A stretch of 11,136 nucleotides of DNA from Alphaproteobacteria bacterium (lineage in GTDB: Bacteria > Pseudomonadota > Alphaproteobacteria > UBA7887). The DNA is taken from contig JANQOH010000353.1 of assembly GCA_028289725.1 (NCBI GenBank), forward strand, positions 1-11,136, given 5' to 3'. Made by a program: the position numbers and the translations under genes. Each line of letters starts with the position of its first letter. Position 1 is the first letter of the stretch. This document shows positions 1 to 5,652 of this stretch, one piece after another. The notes beneath the pieces were generated by a model. It was not told the origin of the DNA and did not search any database. It was given only the letters and a program-made list of their open reading frames with translations.

Positions 1-1
1 A

Positions 2-253
2 AAACCCGAGAACATCATCGAGAAGATGATCGAAGGGCGGTTGCGCAAGTTCTACGAAGAAGTCGTACTGACCGAGCAAACCTTCGTCATCGATGGCGAA
101 ACCAAGGTTTCCGATGCCATCGAGGCCGCTGCCAAGGACGCCGGTGCGCCAATCACCATCACCGGTTTTTTGCGTTTTGAGCTTGGCGAAGGCGTCGAGA
201 AAGAAGAGGAAGACTTCGCGGCCGAGGTCGCGGCCCAAGTTGGGAGTGGCTGA
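2..253 (+). CDS. tsf: Elongation factor Ts, C-terminal part (5' end outside window)
   Basis: EF-Ts is the guanine-nucleotide exchange factor that recharges EF-Tu during protein synthesis. Only the last 83 residues are here; the reading frame is already open at base 2, so the gene begins upstream of the window. The visible part starts KPENIIEKMIEGRLRKFYEE and later contains the typical EF-Ts end, ITGFLRFELGEG followed by an acidic stretch and DFAAEVAAQ. It closely parallels the E. coli C-terminus (VTGFIRFEVGEGIEK, DFAAEVAA). In the usual bacterial order rpsB precedes tsf and pyrH follows it, and pyrH is indeed next. The TGA stop sits at the foot of a short inverted repeat (251-265). Identification is firm; the start cannot be assessed. 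Confidence 0.97.
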   Translation, partial: KPENIIEKMIEGRLRKFYEEVVLTEQTFVIDGETKVSDAIEAAAKDAGAPITITGFLRFELGEGVEKEEEDFAAEVAAQVGSG

Positions 254-273
254 ACGAAGCGTTCATTCCTACG

Positions 274-304
274 CCTGTTGGGGCGTCGAGATTGCTCCAA
301 CAGG
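274..304 (+). other. Hairpin in tsf-pyrH gap, possible attenuator or processing site
   Basis: Bases 274-281 (CCTGTTGG) are perfectly complementary to 297-304 (CCAACAGG). The pairing extends inward through one G-T wobble and two G-C pairs to an 11-pair stem with a 9-base loop. It has no T run downstream, so it is not a standard intrinsic terminator. Two smaller inverted repeats flank it: 251-265 (6-base arms, 3-base loop, starting at the tsf stop) and 327-344 (TCGTAC/GTACGA arms, 6-base loop). The complementarity is seen directly; any role in RNA processing, stability or attenuation before pyrH is inference. Confidence 0.5.
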
Positions 305-408
305 AACCGCCGCGTATCGTGCTGTCTCGTACATCGCGGTACGACGCTGACATCCGGCCAATCGCGGGGGCGTGCTGCCGGTACTATACCTCCGATTGAC
401 CGAGGCAC

Positions 409-414
409 GGGAGG
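409..414 (+). promoter_or_regulatory. pyrH ribosome binding site
   Basis: GGGAGG lies 6 bases before the ATG at 421, a near-ideal Shine-Dalgarno match that supports this pyrH start. Weak promoter-like hexamers occur upstream (for example TTGCTC at 292-297 and TATCGT at 315-320, 17 bases apart), but none is good enough to call a promoter. Confidence 0.8.
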
Positions 415-420
415 ACACGG

Positions 421-1170
421 ATGGCGTCAGAGGAAGCGGTAGCAACGGCTGCTTCGGCGCGTTACGCGCGCGTCCTGCTCAAATTGTCCGGCGAGGCTCT
501 GATGGGATCTCAGGTCTTCGGATTTGATCCCGAAGCTGTTTCCCGGATCGCCGCCGATATTCGTCAAGTCCATCAGATGGGTGTTCAGGTCTGTCTCGTC
601 GTTGGTGGCGGCAATATTTTTCGTGGCATCGCTGGCGTCGCCGCGGGGATTGACCGGCCGACCGCGGACGGCATGGGCATGCTGGCGACCGTGATCAATG
701 CCATGGCGCTGCAGAGCACGCTGGAGGGCATGTCGGTGCCGACGCGCGTGCTTTCGGCGATTCCGATGCAAACCATTTGCGAACCGTACATCCGGCGGCG
801 CGCCGTCAGGCATATGGAACGCGGGCGCGTGGTGATTTGCGCGGCGGGATCCGGCAATCCTTATTTCACCACCGATACCGCCGCCGCGCTTCGGGCCGCG
901 GAACTCGGTTGCAATGCGCTGCTCAAGGGGACCCAGGTCGACGGGGTCTATTCATCGGACCCAAGGACCGATCCCAACGCGACGCGATACGACTCCTTGA
1001 GCTACGCTCAAGTGCTGCGCGACGACCTGAAAGTGATGGATGCATCCGCAATTTCGCTGGCGCGAGAGAACGAAATCCCAATTTTGGTGTTCTCCATTCA
1101 TAGCGCCGGCGGATTCCGGGATGTAATCTGCGGTTCGGGAAAATTCACCACCATCAATGTGGGGAGGTAA
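421..1170 (+). CDS. pyrH: UMP kinase (uridylate kinase)
   Basis: PyrH phosphorylates UMP to UDP with ATP, an essential step of pyrimidine nucleotide supply; the bacterial enzyme is a cytoplasmic hexamer of the amino-acid-kinase fold, unrelated to eukaryotic UMP/CMP kinase. The 249-residue product has the family motifs in order: LLKLSGEAL at about 19-27 (phosphate-binding lysine), VVGGGNIFRG at about 60-69, the UMP-site stretch AAGSGNPYFTTDTAA at about 141-155, KGTQVDGVYSSDP at about 169-181, and KVMDASA near 204. Length matches the family norm of about 240, with a short non-conserved N-terminus of about 15 residues. The ATG at 421 is supported by GGGAGG 6 bases upstream. The gene follows tsf and runs directly into frr, whose ribosome binding site is made from its last codons, so the two are probably co-transcribed and translationally coupled. 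Confidence 0.98.
   Translation: MASEEAVATAASARYARVLLKLSGEALMGSQVFGFDPEAVSRIAADIRQVHQMGVQVCLVVGGGNIFRGIAGVAAGIDRPTADGMGMLATVINAMALQSTLEGMSVPTRVLSAIPMQTICEPYIRRRAVRHMERGRVVICAAGSGNPYFTTDTAAALRAAELGCNALLKGTQVDGVYSSDPRTDPNATRYDSLSYAQVLRDDLKVMDASAISLARENEIPILVFSIHSAGGFRDVICGSGKFTTINVGR
1161..1167 (+). promoter_or_regulatory. frr ribosome binding site inside the pyrH 3' end
   Basis: GGGGAGG, 6 bases before the frr ATG at 1174, is a strong Shine-Dalgarno sequence. It lies within the final sense codons of pyrH, immediately before that gene's TAA. Ribosomes finishing pyrH therefore uncover or occupy the frr start region, which suggests coupling (inference). Confidence 0.85.
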
Positions 1171-1173
1171 GAA

Positions 1174-1731
1174 ATGGCGTCCTTCGACCTCGCCGACCTG
1201 CGCCGTCGCATGCAGGGGGCGCTTGAAGTTCTCAAGCGCGAATATGGAGGGCTGCGAACCGGCCGAGCGTCCACGAGTTTGCTCGATCCGATCCAGGTCG
1301 ATGCCTATGGCTCTCAAATGCCGCTCAATCAAGTCGCAACCGTCAGTGTTCCCGAGGCCCGTTTGATCACGGTTCAAGTTTGGGACAAGTCGATGACCAA
1401 AGCGGTCGAGACGGCGATCCGGGACGGCGGCTTGGGTCTCAATCCGATGAGCGACGGGCAGCTGGTCCGGGTGCCAATTCCGGAACTGACCGAGGAGCGG
1501 CGCAAGGAATTGGCCAAGGTTGCGCACAAATATGCGGAGGAGGCCCGTATTGCCGTGCGCAATGTGCGCCGGGACGGCATGGACAATCTCAAGCGCATGG
1601 AAAAGGACGGCGAGATTTCAGAAGACGAGCATCGTCAGAACGCCGACGAGGTCCAGACACTCACGGATGCCATGATCAAGTCGATCGGCGAGGCCATGGA
1701 ACATAAGGAACAGGAAATCCTGCAGGTCTAA
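1174..1731 (+). CDS. frr: Ribosome recycling factor
   Basis: RRF acts with EF-G to split the post-termination ribosome so that its subunits can be reused. The product is 185 residues, exactly the usual family length. Seen in the sequence are the RTGRAS motif at about 28-33 (domain I), LNQVATVSVPEARLITVQVWD at about 51-71 (domain II region), LTEERRKELAKVAHKYAEEAR at about 105-125, and the arginine-rich RNVRRDGMDNLKRMEKDG at about 129-146 that contacts ribosomal RNA in known structures. The C-terminal part is a long charged helix of the three-helix bundle. The ATG at 1174 is preceded by a strong Shine-Dalgarno sequence, and only 3 bases separate it from the pyrH stop. Nothing looks truncated or altered. 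Confidence 0.98.
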   Translation: MASFDLADLRRRMQGALEVLKREYGGLRTGRASTSLLDPIQVDAYGSQMPLNQVATVSVPEARLITVQVWDKSMTKAVETAIRDGGLGLNPMSDGQLVRVPIPELTEERRKELAKVAHKYAEEARIAVRNVRRDGMDNLKRMEKDGEISEDEHRQNADEVQTLTDAMIKSIGEAMEHKEQEILQV

Positions 1732-1739
1732 CAGGTGTG

Positions 1740-2474
1740 ATGGAAACCGCCACCTCGCGAGACACACACGCCGCGCCGCCCAAGCACATCGCGATCATCA
1801 TGGACGGCAATGGACGGTGGGCGATCAGTCGTGGGCTGCCGCGCGTCGCCGGCCATCAACGGGGCGCGGATGCGGTGCGTGCCACGGTTCGGGCCTGCGG
1901 CGAGCTTGGTGTCGATTTTCTGACGCTCTACGCGTTCTCGTCCGAGAACTGGAAACGGCCGGCTGACGAAGTGCAGGACTTGATGTCGCTTTTGCGCCTC
2001 TATTTGCGGCGGGAGCTGGCGGAGCTTGCGACGAATGGCGTTCGCCTCCGGGTCATCGGGGATCGGGCTGGTTTGGATTCAGATATCCAGGATCTGATCC
2101 GGGAGGCCGAGGAGGCGACGGCCAAAAATGGCGGGCTGACGCTGACAGTGGCCCTGAACTACGGCGGGCGCAACGAGATCGTGGCCGCCGTCCAAGAAAT
2201 CGCTCGTGAGGTGTCAGGCGGACTGATCGAGGCCAATGCGATCACCGCCAGCGTCATCGAGGCGCATTTGCAAACGGACGGCATTCCCGATCCAGACCTA
2301 TTGATCCGCACCAGTGGTGAGCATCGATTGAGCAATTTCTTGCTTTGGCAGACCGCGTATACGGAATTGGTTTTCACGCCCGTCCTGTGGCCAGATTTTG
2401 GCCGTAAGGAATTGGAGGAATCGATTCGTGAATATCGACGCCGAGAGCGTCGCTATGGCGGTTCCAGTACGTGA
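1740..2474 (+). CDS. uppS: Undecaprenyl diphosphate synthase (cis-prenyltransferase)
   Basis: UppS extends farnesyl diphosphate with eight IPP units in cis to make the C55 lipid carrier for peptidoglycan and polysaccharide export. The protein (244 residues from ATG 1740) shows HIAIIMDGNGRWA at about 16-28, with the catalytic aspartate at about 22, GHQRGADAVR near 38-47, TLYAFSSENWKRP near 62-74, LNYGGRNEI near 139-147 and IRTSGEHRLSNFLLWQ near 189-204. These are the signature regions of the family. The start is a tandem GTG-ATG (1737 and 1740); a weak AGG at 1733-1735 fits the ATG better. The gene begins 8 bases after the frr stop, so coupling with frr may drive initiation. Its 3' end overlaps the likely cdsA start. 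Confidence 0.97.
   Translation: METATSRDTHAAPPKHIAIIMDGNGRWAISRGLPRVAGHQRGADAVRATVRACGELGVDFLTLYAFSSENWKRPADEVQDLMSLLRLYLRRELAELATNGVRLRVIGDRAGLDSDIQDLIREAEEATAKNGGLTLTVALNYGGRNEIVAAVQEIAREVSGGLIEANAITASVIEAHLQTDGIPDPDLLIRTSGEHRLSNFLLWQTAYTELVFTPVLWPDFGRKELEESIREYRRRERRYGGSST
2414..2419 (+). promoter_or_regulatory. Candidate cdsA ribosome binding site inside uppS
   Basis: GGAGGA sits 8 bases before GTG 2428, in the reading frame of cdsA. It is the best Shine-Dalgarno match among the candidate cdsA starts; ATG 2455 and ATG 2476 have only poor matches. It is also the coding sequence for a Leu-Glu-Glu stretch of UppS, so a chance match is possible. Confidence 0.5.
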
Positions 2475-3258
2475 TATGACCCTTTCGCCCGAATTGCGCT
2501 TACGGGTGATTTCCGCCGCGGTCCTGGCGCCACTCACGCTCGCCTTAATATGGCTGGGCGGCCCCGTCTTTTTGGCGCTGCTAATTGGGGTGAGTTATCT
2601 GCTGGCGCGCGAGTGGGTCGCTTTGGTCGAAACGTGGGGTGGCGCACTGGTACTCGCTTCGCTTTGCTCCGTGGCGGCCGCAGCGACTTTCTTCGGATAT
2701 CCCGTATGGGGACTTCTGGTGATGGCGGTGGCCGCGCTCGCGATCGGCGTTATGGCACCGGCCGATTCGCCTGATCGCGGCTTTTCTGCCCTCGGCCCGC
2801 TCTATGTCGGCGGTGCCTGTGTTGCGCTGATGTGGCTACGAATGCGGCCAGAGTACGGGTTTGAACTCGTTCTTTGGCTGTTTTTGGTGGTTTGGGCGAC
2901 CGATATCGGGGCTTACTTCGTGGGCCGTTCGTTTGGCGGCGCTAAGCTTGCGCGGGCCGTCAGTCCGGGCAAGACTTGGTCGGGACTGTTCGGCGGAGTC
3001 GGATGCGCGGCTGCGGTCGGTGGTGTGTTTGCCTGGGCCGTCGGCATTGCGGGCGCCCATATGGGAGCGTTCATTGGAGCCGTACTGGCGGTCGTGGCAC
3101 AACTCGGCGATTTGTTCGAATCGTTGCTGAAACGCCGCAAAGGGGTCAAAGATTCGGGAAACCTGATTCCGGGGCATGGTGGATTGTTGGATCGCGTGGA
3201 CGGAGTGATGACGGCGGCGCCAGGACTGGCGGTTTTGGCATGGCTCATCAAGCTTTAG
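2428..3258 (+). CDS. cdsA: Phosphatidate cytidylyltransferase (CDP-diglyceride synthase)
   Basis: CdsA condenses phosphatidic acid with CTP to form CDP-diacylglycerol, the precursor of all phospholipid head groups, in the inner membrane. The product (276 residues from GTG 2428) is very hydrophobic, with several membrane segments. The C-terminal CDS signature is complete at about 232-259: SLLKRRKGVKDSGNLIPGHG continuing with GLLDRVD. DIGAYFVGRSFGGAKLARAVSPGKTWSG at about 159-186, a conserved cytoplasmic region, is also present. The start is uncertain. GTG 2428 has the best ribosome binding site but overlaps uppS by 47 bases. ATG 2476, one base after the uppS stop, gives 260 residues beginning MTLSPELRLRV, closer to where family conservation begins. 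The function is secure and only the first 16 residues are in doubt. dxr follows 8 bases after the stop. Confidence 0.94.
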   Translation: MNIDAESVAMAVPVRDMTLSPELRLRVISAAVLAPLTLALIWLGGPVFLALLIGVSYLLAREWVALVETWGGALVLASLCSVAAAATFFGYPVWGLLVMAVAALAIGVMAPADSPDRGFSALGPLYVGGACVALMWLRMRPEYGFELVLWLFLVVWATDIGAYFVGRSFGGAKLARAVSPGKTWSGLFGGVGCAAAVGGVFAWAVGIAGAHMGAFIGAVLAVVAQLGDLFESLLKRRKGVKDSGNLIPGHGGLLDRVDGVMTAAPGLAVLAWLIKL

Positions 3259-3266
3259 GAGATCGC

Positions 3267-4463
3267 ATGGCGATTAGTGCGCTGCCAAAGTCCGAAGCGC
3301 CGCGCAGTGTGACCATACTGGGTTCGACTGGATCGATCGGCTGCAACACGGTGAGCCTGATCGACGCCAATCGAGATGCATACAGCGTGCAAGCGCTAAC
3401 CGCGCTAAAGAACGTCGAGTTGCTGGCCGAACAGGCCCGCCGTCTGCGACCGTCTCTGGCCGTCGTTGCCGATGAGCAGCGGTACACTGAGCTCAAACAA
3501 GCGCTGGCCGGAACCAGCATCCGCGTGGCCGCCGGAAAAGACGCCCTGAAAGAGGCGGCCGCGCTGCCCGCGGAGTGGGTGATGGCAGGCATTGTCGGGG
3601 CGGCAGGTCTTGCACCGACATTGGAAGCGGTGAGGCGCGGCGCGGTTGTCGCGCTTGCCAACAAGGAATGCCTGGTGTGTGCGGGTGACCTAATGTTGGG
3701 CGAAGTAACCAGGCACGGCGCGACCCTTTTGCCCGTGGATTCCGAACACAATGCAATCTTCCAAGTGTTCGATTTTGTCCGGCCGGAACGCGTTGAGAAA
3801 GTTATTTTGACGGCCTCTGGCGGCCCGTTCCGCGAGTTCGAGCGCGCCGCCATGGCGAAAGCCACGCCGGCCCAGGCTGTTGCCCACCCCAATTGGGATA
3901 TGGGAGCGAAGATATCGATCGATTCCGCGACGATGATGAACAAGGGCTTGGAATTGATCGAAGCCTATCACTTGTTCCCCATAAATGCGGACCAGATTGA
4001 AATTTTGGTTCATCCGCAGTCTGTTGTGCACAGCATGGTCGCGTACTGCGATGGATCCGTACTTGCGCAACTGGGCTCGCCCGACATGCGCACGCCAATT
4101 TCGTACAGCCTTGCATGGCCGGACCGGATCGATGCGCCCGTGCCGCGACTCGACCTCGCGGAAATTGGGCAACTGACGTTCGAGAAGCCGGACACCGATC
4201 GGTTTCCGGCGATCCGCTTGGCCCGCGAAGCGTTGACCGAAGGGGGGGCATTTGCAACGGCATTAAACGCCGCGAACGAAGTCGCGGTTCACGGATTCCT
4301 AAATGAAAAAATCGGGTTCCTCGACATTGTTCGTATCGTCGAGGACACTCTGGGTCAGGTCGACCACGAACCAATTAAATCTCTTGATCACGTCACCGAT
4401 ATCGATCTTCACGCACGAACAATTGCCAATAGTTTGATCGCCAATACGCGCCACAGCACCTAA
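3267..4463 (+). CDS. dxr: 1-deoxy-D-xylulose 5-phosphate reductoisomerase
   Basis: Dxr (IspC) converts DXP to 2-C-methyl-D-erythritol 4-phosphate with NADPH and a divalent metal; it is the first committed step of the MEP isoprenoid pathway and the target of fosmidomycin. The 398 residues equal the E. coli length. Visible are the NADPH-binding loop VTILGSTGSIG at about 15-25, ALANKECLVCAG at about 129-140, the metal-binding LLPVDSEHNAIFQ at about 154-166 (D158, E160), TASGGPFRE in the flexible region near 182-190, HPNWDMGAKISIDSATMMNKGLELIEA at about 207-233 (with the third metal ligand E229), and LNAANEVAVHGFL near 333-345. The ATG at 3267 is preceded by AGGAG 5 bases upstream, touching the cdsA stop. 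Its product feeds IPP to UppS encoded two genes upstream. Position after cdsA is the alphaproteobacterial arrangement. Confidence 0.98.
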   Translation: MAISALPKSEAPRSVTILGSTGSIGCNTVSLIDANRDAYSVQALTALKNVELLAEQARRLRPSLAVVADEQRYTELKQALAGTSIRVAAGKDALKEAAALPAEWVMAGIVGAAGLAPTLEAVRRGAVVALANKECLVCAGDLMLGEVTRHGATLLPVDSEHNAIFQVFDFVRPERVEKVILTASGGPFREFERAAMAKATPAQAVAHPNWDMGAKISIDSATMMNKGLELIEAYHLFPINADQIEILVHPQSVVHSMVAYCDGSVLAQLGSPDMRTPISYSLAWPDRIDAPVPRLDLAEIGQLTFEKPDTDRFPAIRLAREALTEGGAFATALNAANEVAVHGFLNEKIGFLDIVRIVEDTLGQVDHEPIKSLDHVTDIDLHARTIANSLIANTRHST

Positions 4464-4472
4464 TTTATCTGT

Positions 4473-4484
4473 TCGTAATTACGA
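4473..4484. promoter_or_regulatory. 12-base perfect palindrome in the dxr-rseP gap
   Basis: TCGTAATTACGA reads identically on both strands. It lies in the 33-base non-coding gap between the dxr stop and the rseP ATG, just upstream of the rseP ribosome binding site (AGGA, 4487-4490). Its AT-rich core and dyad symmetry would suit a homodimeric DNA-binding protein, but I recognise no specific operator. The palindrome is seen directly; a regulatory role is inference and chance is possible. Confidence 0.35.
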
Positions 4485-4496
4485 TTAGGATCCTTG

Positions 4497-5630
4497 ATGG
4501 AAGCCCTGCTTGATTTTGGTCAGACACTTTTATGGTTTCTGGCCGTCTTCACCGTCGTGGTGTTTATCCACGAGTTTGGGCATTACGGCGTCGCGCGATT
4601 GTGCGGGGTGAGGGTCGAAGTCTTTTCGATTGGGTTTGGACGTGAATTGTTCGGTCACACCTCCAAATCGGGCACGCGTTGGAAGTTGAGCGCGGTGCCG
4701 CTTGGCGGTTATGTGAAGTTTTTCGGCGACGAGGGGCCATCAAGCCGTATTGGATCGCACATTGAACGCATGACACCGGCTGACCGCGCGGTGTGTTTCC
4801 ATTTTAAGCCTTTGTCGCAGCGGGCGGCGGTTGTTGCCGCGGGACCGATGGCGAACTTTGTGCTCGCGATCGCGCTTCTTATGGCTCTGTATATGAGCGC
4901 CGGTCAGCCGACGACACCGGCCGTTGTTGGCGAGGTATTGGAGGGGTCGGCGGCCGAGGAAGCTGGCTTCATGGCGGGCGACCGCGTGGTGCGAATCGAC
5001 TCGAAGACGATTGAACGATTCGAGGAACTGCGCGAAATCGTCATGTTTAGTCCTGGCGTCGACATGAACATGGGCGTGATTCGGGACGGTACGGAGCTGT
5101 CGATCGATGTCACGCCGCGCGCGGTTGAACGAACCGGGCCACTCGGGAATGTCCACATGGTAGGCCAAATGGGCATCAGCGTGGCCGCCGGAGAGTATGT
5201 CCGGTTAGGGCCGATCAATGCTTTTGGCGCGGCCGTGGTGGAGACTTACAGTCTGGTTAAGCGCTCTTTGCAGGGTTTGTTCGAGATTCTCACGGGGCGT
5301 CGCGATTCGAGTGAGCTTGGCGGTCCGATCATGATCGCGCAATTGTCGGGTCAAAGCGCCGAGGCCGGCTTTTTGCCGCTGATCGAATTTGTGGTGATAT
5401 TGTCGGCGACACTTGGCCTGATAAATCTGTTTCCGATCCCGTTGTTGGATGGCGGGCATTTGGCGTTTTACGCGTTCGAAGCCGTGCGGGGCCGACCGCT
5501 CGGCGAACGCGCGCAAGAAGTTGGTTTCATGATCGGCTTCGCGGTGGTCATTAGTTTGATGGCCTATGCGACCTTCAACGATCTGACGAGGCCGGCGGTT
5601 CTGGAGTTTTTCGCGAAAATCGTGGGTTAA
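4497..5630 (+). CDS. rseP: Site-2 intramembrane metalloprotease, RseP/MmpA type
   Basis: This is an M50 zinc protease that cleaves membrane-embedded substrates, such as anti-sigma factors in envelope-stress signalling and, for Caulobacter MmpA, the polarity factor PodJ. The 377-residue product has a first membrane helix carrying the zinc site HEFGH at about 25-29, the conserved VPLGGYVKFFGDE near 67-79, a second helix region with AGPMANFVLAIALL near 115-128, a single PDZ domain at about 140-210 (GSAAEEAGFMAGDRVVRIDS), and a third conserved helix with NLFPIPLLDGGH at about 310-321 holding the metal-ligand aspartate D318. E. coli RseP is about 450 residues with two PDZ domains; the short one-PDZ form is usual in alphaproteobacteria. 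ATG 4497, with AGGA 6 bases upstream, is preferred over the adjacent in-frame TTG 4494. bamA follows closely. The true substrate here is not known from sequence. Confidence 0.96.
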   Translation: MEALLDFGQTLLWFLAVFTVVVFIHEFGHYGVARLCGVRVEVFSIGFGRELFGHTSKSGTRWKLSAVPLGGYVKFFGDEGPSSRIGSHIERMTPADRAVCFHFKPLSQRAAVVAAGPMANFVLAIALLMALYMSAGQPTTPAVVGEVLEGSAAEEAGFMAGDRVVRIDSKTIERFEELREIVMFSPGVDMNMGVIRDGTELSIDVTPRAVERTGPLGNVHMVGQMGISVAAGEYVRLGPINAFGAAVVETYSLVKRSLQGLFEILTGRRDSSELGGPIMIAQLSGQSAEAGFLPLIEFVVILSATLGLINLFPIPLLDGGHLAFYAFEAVRGRPLGERAQEVGFMIGFAVVISLMAYATFNDLTRPAVLEFFAKIVG

Positions 5631-5642
5631 GAGAATTGTGGC

Positions 5643-5648
5643 GGGGGA
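5643..5648 (+). promoter_or_regulatory. bamA ribosome binding site
   Basis: GGGGGA ends 4 bases before ATG 5653 and favours this start over the in-frame GTG at 5638, which has only a GAGA element 3 bases upstream. Starting at 5653 also gives a cleaner signal peptide. Confidence 0.55.
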
Positions 5649-5652
5649 AATA

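Noticed and set aside
52..408. Minus-strand open frame across the tsf end and the gap
   Set aside because: Its 3' half is antisense to tsf and the predicted protein is Ser/Arg/Pro-rich without motifs; there is no sign of a real gene in the gap.
2976..3266. In-frame upstream extension of dxr through the end of cdsA
   Set aside because: The frame is open by chance inside cdsA. Family homology begins at the ATG at 3267, which has its own ribosome binding site and gives exactly the normal length.
3248..3943. Open reading frame of 231 codons on the minus strand opposite dxr
   Set aside because: It is a shadow of the dxr coding frame, with Ser/Ala/Arg-rich low-information sequence, no ribosome binding site support and no domain.
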